From assembly GCA_019359235.1 (NCBI GenBank), contig JAHHHT010000017.1:1-64000 (forward strand): 64,000 bases of DNA. Reading direction: 5' to 3'. The position numbers were made by a program, and so were the translations under genes. Below the pieces are notes generated by a model that made no database searches, had not been told where the DNA came from, and saw only the letters and a program-made list of their open reading frames with translations. This DNA comes from Oscillatoria princeps RMCB-10 (lineage in GTDB: Bacteria; Cyanobacteriota; Cyanobacteriia; Cyanobacteriales; Oscillatoriaceae). Each line of letters begins with the position of its first letter. Within the stretch, counting starts at the first letter, position 1. This document shows, one piece after another, positions 1-9,328 of the stretch.

Positions 1-210
1 CCCATTGGGCAACAAATTGGGAAGCCAATGTGTCAAGTGAGGGCCGGCAATAGGGGGTTTAATGACATTTGTTGCCCATTGGGCAACAAATTGGGAAGCC
101 AATGTGTCAAGTGAGGGCCGGCAATAGGGGGTTTAATGACATTTGTTGCCCATTGGGCAACAAATTGGGAAGCCAATGTGTCAAGTGAGGGCCGGCAATA
201 GCGGGTTTAA
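1..210. repeat. 74-bp tandem repeat, nearly three units
   Basis: Units begin at 1, 75 and 149. The first two are identical; the third diverges near 201 and is partial. Each unit carries the 17-bp palindrome GTTGCCCATTGGGCAAC or most of it. The array may extend left of the window. A solitary copy of the palindrome lies at 44744-44760, so the unit contains a dispersed element that was amplified here. Confidence 0.9.
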
Positions 211-335
211 GGGCTTGTGAGAAATATCTCTAGTCAGCCCGCCCCTGCTTGCAACCTACCCCTGCCACAAATATCTCCGGTGCACCGGCCCCTACTTTTG
301 AAGGCCACCGGCTGTCAGCTCGTCGCTTTCAGCTG

Positions 336-1838
336 TCAACCGGCGCGGCCAAAGGTTTCCGTCATGCTTTTCAAACGGTGGCGCACGTCGCCGGTCAGAG
401 CGCCATACCAGTATCGCCAGCTCCAGTTTCCCTCCGCAAGTCCGGGAGTGTTCATCCGCGCTTCGCTCCCCAGCCCTAAAATATCCTGCAGGGGGATAAT
501 CGCCAGATTCGCCACAGAAGAAAGCGCCAGCCGGATTAAATCCCAGTGAATGCCATCCGGACTGACGTGTCCCAAATAGGCCATCACTCCCTGCCGTTCG
601 TGTTCGGAAAGCTGACTGAACCAGCCGGCTGTGGTGTCGTTGTCGTGGGTGCCGGTGTACACCAGACAGTTGCGCTCGTAATAATTAAAAGGCAAATAGG
701 GATTTTCGCAGCCAGAGCCAAACGAAAAGTGCAAAATCTTCATCCCCGGAAACTCAAACTTATCGCGCAGGGCCTCCACCTCTGGCGTAATGACGCCCAA
801 ATCCTCGGCGAGCACCGGCAGCTTGCCCAGCTTTTTGTTGAGCGTCTCAAAGAAAGCCTCTCCCGGTGCCTTCACCCACTTGCCCTTAATGGCAGTGGTT
901 TCGCCCTGACGGACAGACCAGAACGCCTCGAACCCCCGGAAGTGGTCGATGCGAATGATGTCTACATAATTGAGCATGGACTCGAAGCGCTGCACCCACC
1001 AGTGGAAATCCGTCTTTTGCAGCTGCCGCCACAGATAGACCGGGTTGCCCCACAGCTGGCCGGTGGCGCTGAAGTAATCGGGCGGAACTCCCGCTATCCC
1101 CGCCGGCTCGCCTGTCTTTTTGTCCAGGCAAAAGATTTCCGGATGGGCCCAGACATCGGCGCTGTCGTGCGCCACATATATAGGAATATCGCCTACTATC
1201 TCGATGCCCCGCTCGTTGGCGTAGCGCTTCAGGGCTGACCACTGGCGGAAGAACTGAAACTGCAAGAATTTATGGAAAAAAATCTCACCGGGCATCCGCC
1301 GCTGGCATTCCGCCAGGGCGGCGGGCTGGCGCTGCGCCAGTTCCGGCTCCCACTGGTGCCAGCTGGCTCCCTCTTTGGCCTCTTTGATGGCCATGAAGAA
1401 GGCGTAGTCATCCAGCCAGTATGCCTGGGTGTCACAAAACTCCTTAAATTCCTCTTGCTGCTCTTCCGACGCCTTGGCTGTAAAGTTCTGGCTGATTTTC
1501 AGCAGCAGGGGCATTTTCACTTGGGCCACCAGCTCGAAATCCACTTTGTCGGCGGGAAATTCTGGCACACCGCCAAAGTCTTCATGGCTGAGGAACCCCT
1601 CGTCCCGCAGCCACTCCAGGCTGATCAGCAGCGGATTGCCCGCCATTGCTGAGTAGCACATGTAAGGGGAATTGCCAAAGCCGGTGGGCCCGAGGGGCAA
1701 AACCTGCCACAGCCGCTGGCGCGTCTCTACCAAAAAATCAATAAAGTGATAGGCTTGCTCTCCTAAGTCGCCAATACCAAACCTGCTGGGAAAGGATGTT
1801 GGGTGGAGCAATATACCGCTGGATCTGGGAAAGGGCAT
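336..1838 (-). CDS. malQ: 4-alpha-glucanotransferase (amylomaltase, GH77)
   Basis: Cytoplasmic glycogen/maltodextrin enzyme that moves alpha-1,4-glucan segments between chains. The 500-residue length is normal for MalQ. The N-terminus MPFPRSSGILLHPTSFPSRF and the segment LWQVLPLGPTG are family signatures. Near residue 300 RIDHFRGF carries the nucleophilic Asp, VLAEDLG the acid/base Glu, and THDND the third catalytic Asp, so the active site looks intact. The start is the ATG beginning this conserved N-terminus; no clear Shine-Dalgarno sequence precedes it. It is transcribed leftwards and appears to be alone. A broken copy of its own 5' end lies upstream at 2342-2462, showing that a second malQ once existed here. 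Confidence 0.95.
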   Translation of the reverse strand: MPFPRSSGILLHPTSFPSRFGIGDLGEQAYHFIDFLVETRQRLWQVLPLGPTGFGNSPYMCYSAMAGNPLLISLEWLRDEGFLSHEDFGGVPEFPADKVDFELVAQVKMPLLLKISQNFTAKASEEQQEEFKEFCDTQAYWLDDYAFFMAIKEAKEGASWHQWEPELAQRQPAALAECQRRMPGEIFFHKFLQFQFFRQWSALKRYANERGIEIVGDIPIYVAHDSADVWAHPEIFCLDKKTGEPAGIAGVPPDYFSATGQLWGNPVYLWRQLQKTDFHWWVQRFESMLNYVDIIRIDHFRGFEAFWSVRQGETTAIKGKWVKAPGEAFFETLNKKLGKLPVLAEDLGVITPEVEALRDKFEFPGMKILHFSFGSGCENPYLPFNYYERNCLVYTGTHDNDTTAGWFSQLSEHERQGVMAYLGHVSPDGIHWDLIRLALSSVANLAIIPLQDILGLGSEARMNTPGLAEGNWSWRYWYGALTGDVRHRLKSMTETFGRAG

Positions 1839-2041
1839 GATCGGTTTGGGAAATAAAAACTAAACAGTTGCAGCTCAACTAGGGAGCCGCTGCGAAGCAC
1901 GCACCGCTCCGGGCGGATGGTGCTAAATTCCCTGACTTTATCACGGAACGCCGGCAGTTACATCCGAATTTTGCCTAAATTGTAACAATTCTTACTTGTA
2001 TTCCAGGTAACTTTGTGTGTGATTTACAGTGGTAAATCCTC

Positions 2042-2099
2042 TGTAGGGGCGGGTTTCGCCCGAAATCTTTGCCACACAGCGCAGTGTATTCATAAACCG
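2042..2099. repeat. GTAGGGGCGGG-type dispersed repeat, one end degraded
   Basis: Left end reads GTAGGGGCGGGTTTCGCCCG and the far end AATAAACC without the closing CCGCCCCTAC. Similar elements occur at 19601-19661, 35298-35359, 36376-36439 and, in coding sequence, at 41491-41553. It lies between malQ and the malQ remnant. Confidence 0.6.
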
Positions 2100-2267
2100 C
2101 AACGCCGACTGCCGGTTCATTAAGTTTTTATAAAGTTAGCGGGACTTAATTCTGACAGAAATACTCCCCTAAAAATTGCCCGATCGCTGGCAAATTTATC
2201 GCTTCCTGGCAGAGCGATAGAAGGACTAATCTTAACTCCGGTTAATTGCTCGCAATTTATTTTTCTC

Positions 2268-2315
2268 CCCTTCTCCCTTTCTTCCTTGGCGTCTTGGCGT
2301 CTTGGCGGTTCAATT
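2268..2315. repeat. One arm of the ACCGCCAAGACGCC repeat family
   Basis: Reads CTTGGCGTCTTGGCGGTT, the right arm of the element seen complete at 56117-56237. It directly follows the end of the malQ fragment, so it may mark the deletion point. Confidence 0.5.
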
Positions 2316-2341
2316 ATGCCTACTAATCTATCGGAAGTCAC

Positions 2342-2462
2342 CAAGGGCAAGACTTGCCACAGTTTCTGGCCGCTTTCTGCCACGACCTAAGTCGCTAATC
2401 CCAAAGCGACTGGGTAAGGAGGTGGGGCGGTAGCTCTGCATCCCGCTGGCTCTGTGGGGCAT
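2342..2462 (-). pseudogene. 5' fragment of a second malQ
   Basis: On the minus strand the ATG ending at 2462 begins MPHRASGMQSYRPTSLPSRF and continues GISDLG, matching the intact MalQ N-terminus (HPTSFPSRFGIGDLG). The reading frame then shifts and the homology resumes as AESGQKLWQVLPL, matching VETRQRLWQVLPLGP, with part of the intervening segment missing. Past 2342 homology stops and sequence related to the AACCGCCAAGACGCC repeat follows. Only about 40 codons remain, so this is a relic of a duplicated or replaced malQ. Confidence 0.75.
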
Positions 2463-2771
2463 ATCCGTCCTGAGTGCAATGGCTGAGTCCTGAGGGAAGG
2501 ACGCGCTTTCGCGACCGGCTTCGCTATCATATACTGAGACTGGACGCTGAACACTCTGCCCTCAGCTGTATTTTTCCTTTTGAGATGACTTCCGGCTGAT
2601 TGGTGTCGCTAATTTATGTCTGGCTTTTTGCTGAAACTCTCTATATTATCATGTCCGTTCGATTGAGCGCAATTAGAAGCCTGGGAAGGGAAGCCGTATG
2701 CAGTGGTGCCCAATGCCCTTTTGCGTGATGCCCAATTCAGTAACCTGTAAAATCTAGCCTCTAAAATCGAT

Positions 2772-3200
2772 ATGGCTTATAGAAACCCGGTTCCGACTGT
2801 AGATATAATTATCGAACTGATTGACCGGCAAGACCGGCCTATTGTGCTGATTGAGCGCCGCAATCCGCCCTACGGGTGGGCGATTCCGGGGGGGTTTGTG
2901 GACTATGGCGAGCCGGTGGAGGCGGCGGCGCGGCGAGAAGCCCAGGAGGAGACGGGGTTGCCGGTGGAGCTGGTGGAGCAATTCTACGTCTATTCTGACC
3001 CGAATCGCGACCCGCGCCAGCACACCCTGAGTGTGGTGTTTATCGCCACGGCGACGGGGGAGCCCCAGGCGGCGGATGACGCTCAGAATCTGGGGATTTT
3101 TGAATCTTGGCGGGTGCCGGCTAATTTGTGCTTTGACCACGATAAGATTTTGCGCGATTACTGGCACTACCGGCACTACGGGCTGCGCCCCCGGCTGTGA
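2772..3200 (+). CDS. Nudix hydrolase
   Basis: A 142-residue single-domain Nudix protein. The box is complete near residues 39-61: [20 protein letters not shown] followed by ETGL, with the REAQEE metal-binding helix intact. Members hydrolyse nucleoside diphosphates linked to another group, such as oxidised nucleotides, ADP-ribose or NDP-sugars; the substrate cannot be read from this sequence. The C-terminus is rich in Tyr and His ([14 protein letters not shown]). The ATG is in the usual place, 40 residues before the Nudix box. No ribosome-binding site is obvious and there are no operon partners: a relic lies upstream and repeat sequence downstream. Confidence 0.9.
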   Translation: MAYRNPVPTVDIIIELIDRQDRPIVLIERRNPPYGWAIPGGFVDYGEPVEAAARREAQEETGLPVELVEQFYVYSDPNRDPRQHTLSVVFIATATGEPQAADDAQNLGIFESWRVPANLCFDHDKILRDYWHYRHYGLRPRL

Positions 3201-3477
3201 GCGACCGCCGGTGCCGGCAAGCGGCAATTTAGAAAAGTGTGCAGCCGTAAAATATGTAGGTTATTTGCGTTAGGGCGTCCGAAATGCAGCTTATAAAAGC
3301 GGTAGCCTAAAATACTTATAAATTTGCCTTGCAAAATCCGGATAATGACTCATATAAAGTGCCGGTGGGGGGAGAGGGGGGAGGGCTATACTGGCAAAGT
3401 CTGCAAAGTGCGGCACACCGGCTGGAAACTGGAAGACCGGCAGCCTGCGGACTGGGAGGAGGGGGCTCGGGTGGGGT

Positions 3478-3535
3478 GGGGGCGGGTTTATTAATATCCT
3501 GAGCTGTGCCCAAAAGATATGGGGTGAACCCGCGC
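3478..3535. repeat. Degenerate GGGGCGGG...GGTGAACCCGC element
   Basis: The left part reads GGTGGGGGCGGGTTTATTAA and the right part GGTGAACCCGCGC, the same arrangement as the copy inside the kinase gene at 41491-41553. The surrounding 3201-3765 stretch holds no convincing gene. Confidence 0.45.
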
Positions 3536-3765
3536 AGGCAGGGCTTTATGCCGGTAAGCTGCCCGAGGTAAGATCGCCTCAATCCCAACTCGACCGGCAG
3601 CTGAGGGACAAGTTTACTGGCGGTTTCTTGGTGGGGCTGTTCGCGGTTTCTTGGGCGGGAACGGCGTTTTGGCGGTGAGTCCGGTTGCGGCTGGGGTGGC
3701 TGGGTTTGTTGCTGGGGCGGCGTCCCCTGCGGGAAGCCGCTTCGCGTCTATAGGCGTCGGACGGG

Positions 3766-4092
3766 TTGGGCCGGTGTGAGGGTGGCGGCTTTGCTGGGAG
3801 TTGGCGCTGTGGTTGCGGTGGCGCTGGCAATCGGTTGGTTGCTCCCTCCTGGGGAGATATCTGGCAGTTTTGGGCAAAATGCACTCTTGCCGGTGTGTGC
3901 GGGGAGCCGGTTTATTTGTCGGTGATGGGAGTTGCACTCGGCGCTTGTTCCAGACAGGGGTTTTTGGGAATTGCCTCAGCGATAGCCGGCAGTAGCGCTA
4001 GGAAAAGCAACGGCGACACCCCGCTGCGCTTAGCGGAAAAAAACGGCTGCACAGAAATAGCTGAACTGTTGCGGCGCGGCGCGACAAAGTGA
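3766..4092 (+). pseudogene. Ankyrin-repeat remnant
   Basis: Only the last 30 or so codons of this open frame look protein-like: NGDTPLRLAEKNGCTEIAEL followed by LRRGA is a canonical ankyrin helix pair ending in a TGA at 4092. The preceding residues are Gly/Cys-rich and do not resemble a protein family. In another frame, a GTG at 3777 opens a roughly 47-codon peptide with one hydrophobic helix (VAALLGVGAVVAVALAIGW). The simplest reading is a decayed gene that once joined a membrane segment to ankyrin repeats; whether any product is made is unknown. Confidence 0.4.
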
Positions 4093-4160
4093 GCTTGGCT
4101 GTGTTAAGCTGAGGGAGAAAAAAAATTAATGTCAGGGGAGTGACCGGAGATTATATGATT

Positions 4161-4180
4161 GAGGAGGAGTGCGTTTCGTG
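4161..4180 (+). promoter_or_regulatory. Ribosome-binding site that selects GTG 4178
   Basis: GAGGAGG at 4161-4167 lies one base before a possible GTG at 4169 but about 10 bases before a second in-frame GTG at 4178, which is the better-spaced start. An ATG at 4155 opens an 8-codon frame whose TGA (4179-4181) overlaps that GTG. Confidence 0.5.
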
Positions 4181-6319
4181 AATTTTTCTTATCAGCTCTC
4201 GGCGGCGTTAATTGGTGCGGCGATTGTGCTGGCCCAACCCCAAAGTGCCGTGCCGCAAACTGTGGGGGAGAAAGCTCTCGCTGCGATGGCGAAAAGTGTC
4301 ACTGTGGTGATCAACGGTCAAAACCCCGGTTCGGGCGCAATCGTGGGCAAAGACGGCAACACTTACAGAGTGATAACGGCCAAGCATGTGGTGGCGACGC
4401 CGGATGAATACGAGATTTTGACTTCCGACGGAAGCAAACATATCCTGCGCTACAGCACGGTAAAAAAATTGCCGGGGATTGACTTGGCGGTTGTCGAGTT
4501 TACGAGCGAGAAAAATTATCCCGTCGCTACGATGGGGAGTTCGGAGGCGGCGACAGAGGGGGCGAGCATTTATATTGCCGGTTGGCCCCATCCGGGACAA
4601 GCGATTACTCAGCGCATCTTTCAGATCACATCGGGAAAGATATCGGGGCGAACCCTCGGTGCGGCAGAAGAGGGGTACGAACTGGTGTACACGAATACCA
4701 CTAATTCTGGCATGAGTGGCGGGCCGGTGTTTGACGAGGAAGGTCGCTTAATTGGCATTCACGGACGTGCGGAGGGGGAAGTTATCTTTAATGCGGATAC
4801 GGGAAATTCAGTGGCGGTTAAATCTGGGTTCAATTTAGGCATCCCGATAGAGGTTTTGTACAAGCAATCCGACGTATCTCTCCTGCCCAAGAATCCCTCG
4901 CTGGCTGAAATCCTGGCTGACTGGGCTGTATCTTTTCACAAAGACAAGCAAATAGACCAAGCTTTGGCCTATTATGAAAAACTGCAGGCTGTCAGCCCCA
5001 ACAGCTGGATTGCTAATATGAATATAGGGTTGATAGAATACGAGAAGGGGAATGTAGAAAAAGCAATTCAGCACTGGCAGAAAGCAGCTGAACTTGCTCC
5101 AAAAGGAGGAGAGCCTAAATTGGCCACAGGAGTGGCTCTCTATGCCAGAGGGGAGCAGGAGCGAGGATTAGAACTGTCTGCGGAAGCTCTCCAATTAGAA
5201 AGCAGTTCTTTTATTAATGAGAAGAATCTCAGCCGTTCTCTTTGGGGCTCTCGTTTAATCGAGGCAGCAAAAACAGTGGGGCAGAAATTTTCGCCTCTCA
5301 AAAATTTTGAGATTGCTGAGTTTCCGTGGCAGCACTGGGCAATCAGCCCTCAAGGAACAGTTTTGGCCACTTTACAGCGAGAGGGCAGCAGCGGTAAACC
5401 TCAGGACGGTATCCCTCTCATCGATTTAGTCTCTGGGGAAGAAATCCGCCGCTTGTCCAAACCGCCACAGACGGTTAAATATAAGAGATATGAAGGGATA
5501 ATTCATGACAGCGTAAGGCCGAATCTGGCGATTAGCTCTGATGGGAAAATACTGGCCGGTGTTTTTAGTACGAACAACGGAGGTGGACAGGACGAGGAAA
5601 ATATAAATCTACTTAAAATGTGGGATTTAGCGTCAGGGAAAGACATTCATGCCATACCGTTTTCTTTAGACAGGGCTGATTCTCTCGCGTTCAGCCCGGA
5701 TAGCAAAATTCTGGCCATTGGGGGGGAGAAGGCTATCCAGCTCTGGGATGTAGCCTCTGGGCAAGAAATCCGCAAACTGACTGGACTGCCGGCAAACACT
5801 ACCACTAAATCCCTAGCTTTTACTCGAAACAGTCAGAAATTGGTCAGTTGCCACGAAAACGGCACTCTCAAAGTCTGGAATCCCAGCACCGGCACTGAAC
5901 TGAAGGCGTTTAACGAGCTTGCCGGTGCAAAGTGCAATATCTCTATAAATGCAAAGGGATTTGATATCAGCCCAGATGACAGGACACTTGCCGTTGCAAT
6001 TTATCCTAAAAAAGAAGATGAGGATTATATCCAGCTTTTAGACCTGAGTAGCGGGGGCGAAATCCGGCGGCTCACTTGGCGGAATAAGCGAGATAAAGCC
6101 CGGTGTCTTACTTTCAGTCCGGACGGCCAAAATTTGGCGGCGGTTATTGACAATGACTACCTGTTGGTGTGGGATGTTAGCAGTGGGCGCGAGCGGCAAT
6201 TTTTTCTGGCTAACGCCCGGGGCCAAGACTGTAAAACCCTGGTTTTTCAACCTGACGGTAAAACCCTGACTGGCATTTATGAACGTCACGGGCTCGTTTG
6301 GCAGATTTCAAATCGCTGA
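4178..6319 (+). CDS. Exported trypsin-like protease with TPR and WD40 repeats
   Basis: Three modules. A hydrophobic N-terminus ending near PQSAVPQ suggests export. A chymotrypsin/DegP-fold protease follows, with His70 in ITAKHVV, Asp102 in GIDLAVVEF and Ser180 in NSGMSGGPVF, so the triad is complete. TPR-like helices occupy about residues 240-345 (ALAYYEKLQAVSPN; AIQHWQKAAELAP). The C-terminal half, about 385-713, has roughly seven WD40-type blades such as LAFSPDSKILAI and LTFSPDGQNLAAV. The mix suggests a stress or quality-control protease with a scaffold for protein binding, in the periplasm or at the membrane; its substrate is unknown. The last 41 bases overlap the start of the kinase frame that follows, so the two are probably cotranscribed. 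The start is GTG 4178, chosen on ribosome-binding-site spacing. Confidence 0.85.
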   Translation: MNFSYQLSAALIGAAIVLAQPQSAVPQTVGEKALAAMAKSVTVVINGQNPGSGAIVGKDGNTYRVITAKHVVATPDEYEILTSDGSKHILRYSTVKKLPGIDLAVVEFTSEKNYPVATMGSSEAATEGASIYIAGWPHPGQAITQRIFQITSGKISGRTLGAAEEGYELVYTNTTNSGMSGGPVFDEEGRLIGIHGRAEGEVIFNADTGNSVAVKSGFNLGIPIEVLYKQSDVSLLPKNPSLAEILADWAVSFHKDKQIDQALAYYEKLQAVSPNSWIANMNIGLIEYEKGNVEKAIQHWQKAAELAPKGGEPKLATGVALYARGEQERGLELSAEALQLESSSFINEKNLSRSLWGSRLIEAAKTVGQKFSPLKNFEIAEFPWQHWAISPQGTVLATLQREGSSGKPQDGIPLIDLVSGEEIRRLSKPPQTVKYKRYEGIIHDSVRPNLAISSDGKILAGVFSTNNGGGQDEENINLLKMWDLASGKDIHAIPFSLDRADSLAFSPDSKILAIGGEKAIQLWDVASGQEIRKLTGLPANTTTKSLAFTRNSQKLVSCHENGTLKVWNPSTGTELKAFNELAGAKCNISINAKGFDISPDDRTLAVAIYPKKEDEDYIQLLDLSSGGEIRRLTWRNKRDKARCLTFSPDGQNLAAVIDNDYLLVWDVSSGRERQFFLANARGQDCKTLVFQPDGKTLTGIYERHGLVWQISNR

Positions 6320-7504
6320 GGTTCAGGTAATCCACAGGAATCGCTCACCAAAACCGGCTCGCCCTCGCTATCAAAAAATTCGAGAACTCGGTCACAATCG
6401 CGCCGGCGGGAGAGTGACCTATCTCGCCACCGGCACCGCCACTGGGGAGCCGGTGGTTATCAAGCAGTTTCAGTTCGCCCAGTCGGGTTCCGAATGGTCA
6501 GGCTTTAAAACGTTTGAGCGGGAAATTGAAGTGCTGCGTTCCCTCAACCACCCCGGCATTCCCCGCTATCTCGATTCCTTTGAAACCCAAAAGGCTTCTG
6601 CATGGTGCAGGAGTACAAAAACGCCTCTTCCCTGGCGGTGCCGCGAAGCTTCAGCCCAGAGGAAATCAAAAAGATCGCCATGGCAGTGCTAGATATATTA
6701 ATCTGCCTGCAAAACCAAACTCCTCCCATCGTTCACCGGGATATCAAACCGGAAAACATCTTGGTGGATGACCGGCTCAATGTTTACTTGGTGGATTTTG
6801 GCTTGGCCCGAATTGGATATAGCGAGGGGGCGACCAGCAGCGCCGCCGCCGGCACGTTTGGCTTTATGGCTCCGGAACAGCTTTACAACCGGCAGCTGAG
6901 TAACGCAACGGATCTCTACGGTGCCGGCGCGACGCTGATTTGCGTGGTGACGGGAACAAAATCCAGCGAAATTGATCGATTAATTGATGAGGACAATAGC
7001 CTCAGTTTCAACCCTCTTGCGAGTCAGCTCAGCCCGAGTTTTATGGAGTGGCTGTCAAAAATGGTACAGCCGGGCCAAAAAGACCGCTACCCATCCGCTG
7101 CTGCTGCCAAAACCGCCCTCATTCAGCCGGTACAGGCTAACAGCACGGCAAGGGTGCCAGAAGTTCAACCGCTGCAACTGAGCAAAGTTCCGCCGGCTCC
7201 CGTTACTGGAAACAATAGCGCGCACCGGCTGGTGGATTTTTTCAAGGGGTTGATATCCCATGAACCCCCAAACACCCGGCAGCAGATATATAATCCTACT
7301 GAGGAGGAGGTGACGCTAGCCCTCAGCCGGCGCGGCACCCCCACTTGGACGGAGGAGGATTTTCAACAGCTGCTCGTCACCCTGGGGTGCGCCGGCTACG
7401 GCTGGCTGATTCCTGAAGGCGTGCGCCAGCAGTTGGAAGCGATGAGACAGAAGAGACAGCTCGCACAATCGCGCCCTCGCACGAAACGGGGGGAAAAACA
7501 GTAA
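6279..7504 (+). pseudogene. Ser/Thr protein kinase, frameshifted between the lobes
   Basis: The N-lobe is read from ATG 6279 (inside the end of the previous gene): RPRYQKIRELGHNRAGGRVT, then VVIKQFQF with the ATP-binding Lys and a helix-C Glu in FEREIEVL. After YLDSFET the frame must slip by -1 near 6584-6592, where CCCAAAA occurs, to continue GFCMVQEYKNASSLAVPRSF. The C-lobe is then complete: HRDIKPENIL catalytic loop, VDFGLAR, and an APE-like MAPEQ. Restoring one C to the CCC run would give FETPKGFC. Kinase homology ends near residue 270, leaving a tail with no recognised domain. Either the gene is broken, or this is a sequencing error, or a -1 shift is used. Membrane segments are not seen, so a cytoplasmic kinase is expected if functional. 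Confidence 0.8.
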
Positions 7505-7506
7505 AA

Positions 7507-7543
7507 GTAGGGTGCGTTCCCCCCAAGGGGGAACGCACCCTAC
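7507..7543. repeat. GTAGGGTGCGTTCC hairpin, possible terminator
   Basis: Perfect inverted repeat with arms of about 17 bp starting four bases after the kinase stop. It has no T-run, so any terminator action is uncertain. Same family as 12181-12215 and 33948-33982. Confidence 0.75.
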
Positions 7544-7556
7544 TGTGGGTGATTTT

Positions 7557-7765
7557 TTGCAGAAGCAGGGTGCGTTCCCCAGGAAGGCACGGGAGCATCC
7601 CGAAGCAAGCAAAGATTTTCACCCCCTCACCCCCCAAGGCACCCCTCTCCCATAAAGGGAGAGGGGGGAAAATCAAGAATTCTCCCCTCACCCCAAAGTG
7701 GGAGAGGGGTTGGGGGTGAGGGGGATTGCAAAAATGGGATGCTCCCGAACGCACCCTGCTTTGGG
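7557..7765. repeat. Cluster of GC-rich interspersed repeats
   Basis: Contains half-sites GCAGGGTGCGTTCCCC and CGAACGCACCCTGC facing each other, enclosing CCCCTCACCCCC / GGGAGAGGGG stretches that form further stem-loops. No gene is seen between the kinase genes. Confidence 0.6.
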
Positions 7766-7807
7766 GGATGTTTTAAGCAAGTTTGAGAAATTATTTAGAA
7801 TACCCAG

Positions 7808-9166
7808 ATGCCAGCTAAAATCACGCTCACTGTCACGGAAGGAAGCCTGAAAGGGCAGATATTTGAATTCAGCGACCGCACCACCTGCATTATCGGTCGC
7901 GGGGGCGACTGCTATGTGCGGCTTCCAAATGATGAAGCACATGGCAGCATCTCTCGCTATCACTGCCGGCTCGACATCAACCCCCCCCTGGTTCGCGTGC
8001 GCGATTTCGGCAGCAAAAACGGCACTTACGTCAACGGCAAAAAAATAGGGCAGCGCCAAAGCGACCAAACCGCGCAACAAGCGGTTCAGATGGAATTCCC
8101 TGAATACGAACTAAAGGATGGCGACGAAATAAGGCTGAGCAAAACTGTGTTCCGAGTCAGCATTGAAACCGGCACGGCGGCGAAAGAAACGGAAACTCTG
8201 GAACTGCGAGCCGGTGGCAATCTTCGGGAACAGACAGAAACTTTGGTCAGCAGGGGCGCGGCAGTTCTGCCAAGCAAAACAAAGGACTCGAATCTCCCGG
8301 AGATTGCCGGCCACACGACTTTGAAACTGCTGGGGAAGGGGGGATGCGGCGCTGTTTACCTGGCTCGCCACAACGGCACAGGGGAGAAAGTGGCGCTCAA
8401 AGTCATGCTTCCGGAGCGAACAGACAGCCGGCGGCACATCGATTGGTTCCTGCGGGAAGTGGAGAACACCAAAGCCTTAAAGCATCCCAATGTTGTGCGG
8501 CTGCTGGATTCGGGTTACTGGGACGGCACTTTTTTCTGCTTGCTGGAATATTGCGACGGCGGCACTTTGCTGGATTTAATGCGGGCTAGGGGTGGGCGAG
8601 TGCCGGTGGGTGAAGCGGTGCCGATTTTGCTGCAAGTGCTGGAAGGGCTGGAATACGCCCACAGCGCCGAGATTCCCAACGTCAGACAAGCGGATGGCAG
8701 TTTTGTCAAGGGGCGGGGTTTGGTGCACCGGGATCTCAAGCCGGCGAATATTTTTCTCGCTTTTGCCGGCAAAAGCCCCACTGCCAAAATTGGCGACTAC
8801 GGGTTAGCCAAGGCGTTTGACTCAGCCGGTTTGAGCGGTCAAACGGTCAGCGGCACCACGGCTGGCACACCGGCTTTCATGCCGCGACAGCAGGTAATCA
8901 ATTTCAAGTATGCCAAACCGGAGGTCGATGTTTGGGCTGCAGCGGCGACTCTGTACTACACGCTCACCGGCACACCCCCCCGCGACTTCACAGGCATTGA
9001 TCGCTGGCTGGTGGTGCTGCAAACCGACCCGGTGCCGGTGCGCGAGCGCGACGCCTCCATTCCCCAACCCCTGGCGGAAGTGATTGACCTCGCCCTGGCT
9101 GACAAGCCAGAAATCCGCTTTAAAAGCGCTGCTGAATTCAAGCAGGCGCTCGAAAGCGTGCTGTGA
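7808..9166 (+). CDS. FHA-domain Ser/Thr protein kinase
   Basis: A 452-residue soluble protein. An FHA phosphopeptide-binding domain fills about residues 8-120, with IGRGGDCYVRL, SISRYHCRL and FGSKNGTYVNGKKIG, the canonical GR, SRxH and NGT signatures. A kinase domain spans about 165-452: LGKGGCGAVYLA (Gly loop), VALKVM (Lys), HRDLKPANIF (catalytic loop), and KIGDYG in place of DFG. The activation segment reads GTPAFMPRQQ, where APE is changed. About 15 extra residues precede HRD (NVRQADGSFVKGRG). The FHA domain probably reads phosphothreonine on itself or on neighbours, making it a candidate partner for the frameshifted kinase 300 bp upstream (inference). Start ATG lacks a strong ribosome-binding site. 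Confidence 0.92.
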   Translation: MPAKITLTVTEGSLKGQIFEFSDRTTCIIGRGGDCYVRLPNDEAHGSISRYHCRLDINPPLVRVRDFGSKNGTYVNGKKIGQRQSDQTAQQAVQMEFPEYELKDGDEIRLSKTVFRVSIETGTAAKETETLELRAGGNLREQTETLVSRGAAVLPSKTKDSNLPEIAGHTTLKLLGKGGCGAVYLARHNGTGEKVALKVMLPERTDSRRHIDWFLREVENTKALKHPNVVRLLDSGYWDGTFFCLLEYCDGGTLLDLMRARGGRVPVGEAVPILLQVLEGLEYAHSAEIPNVRQADGSFVKGRGLVHRDLKPANIFLAFAGKSPTAKIGDYGLAKAFDSAGLSGQTVSGTTAGTPAFMPRQQVINFKYAKPEVDVWAAAATLYYTLTGTPPRDFTGIDRWLVVLQTDPVPVRERDASIPQPLAEVIDLALADKPEIRFKSAAEFKQALESVL

Positions 9167-9328
9167 GTTAATATCCGGTTAATTACTTTAAATTACCTTA
9201 TCTCGCCCCTTTTCCTAGTATGCGTTATTTTCCGCCTCTCCCCCTCTTTCAAACTTAATTAATCAATCGGAGTTTATATCATTTTACCGACGGTCAAGTG
9301 GCCACCGCCTAGCAATGACTTAAGGATT

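Noticed and set aside
546-1238. Plus-strand 230-residue frame opposite malQ
   Set aside because: Antisense shadow of a well-conserved malQ.
6584-6593. Programmed -1 frameshift at CCCAAAA in the kinase gene
   Set aside because: The zero-frame codons (ACC CAA AAG) do not fit the X-XXY-YYZ heptamer; a one-base deletion explains it more simply.
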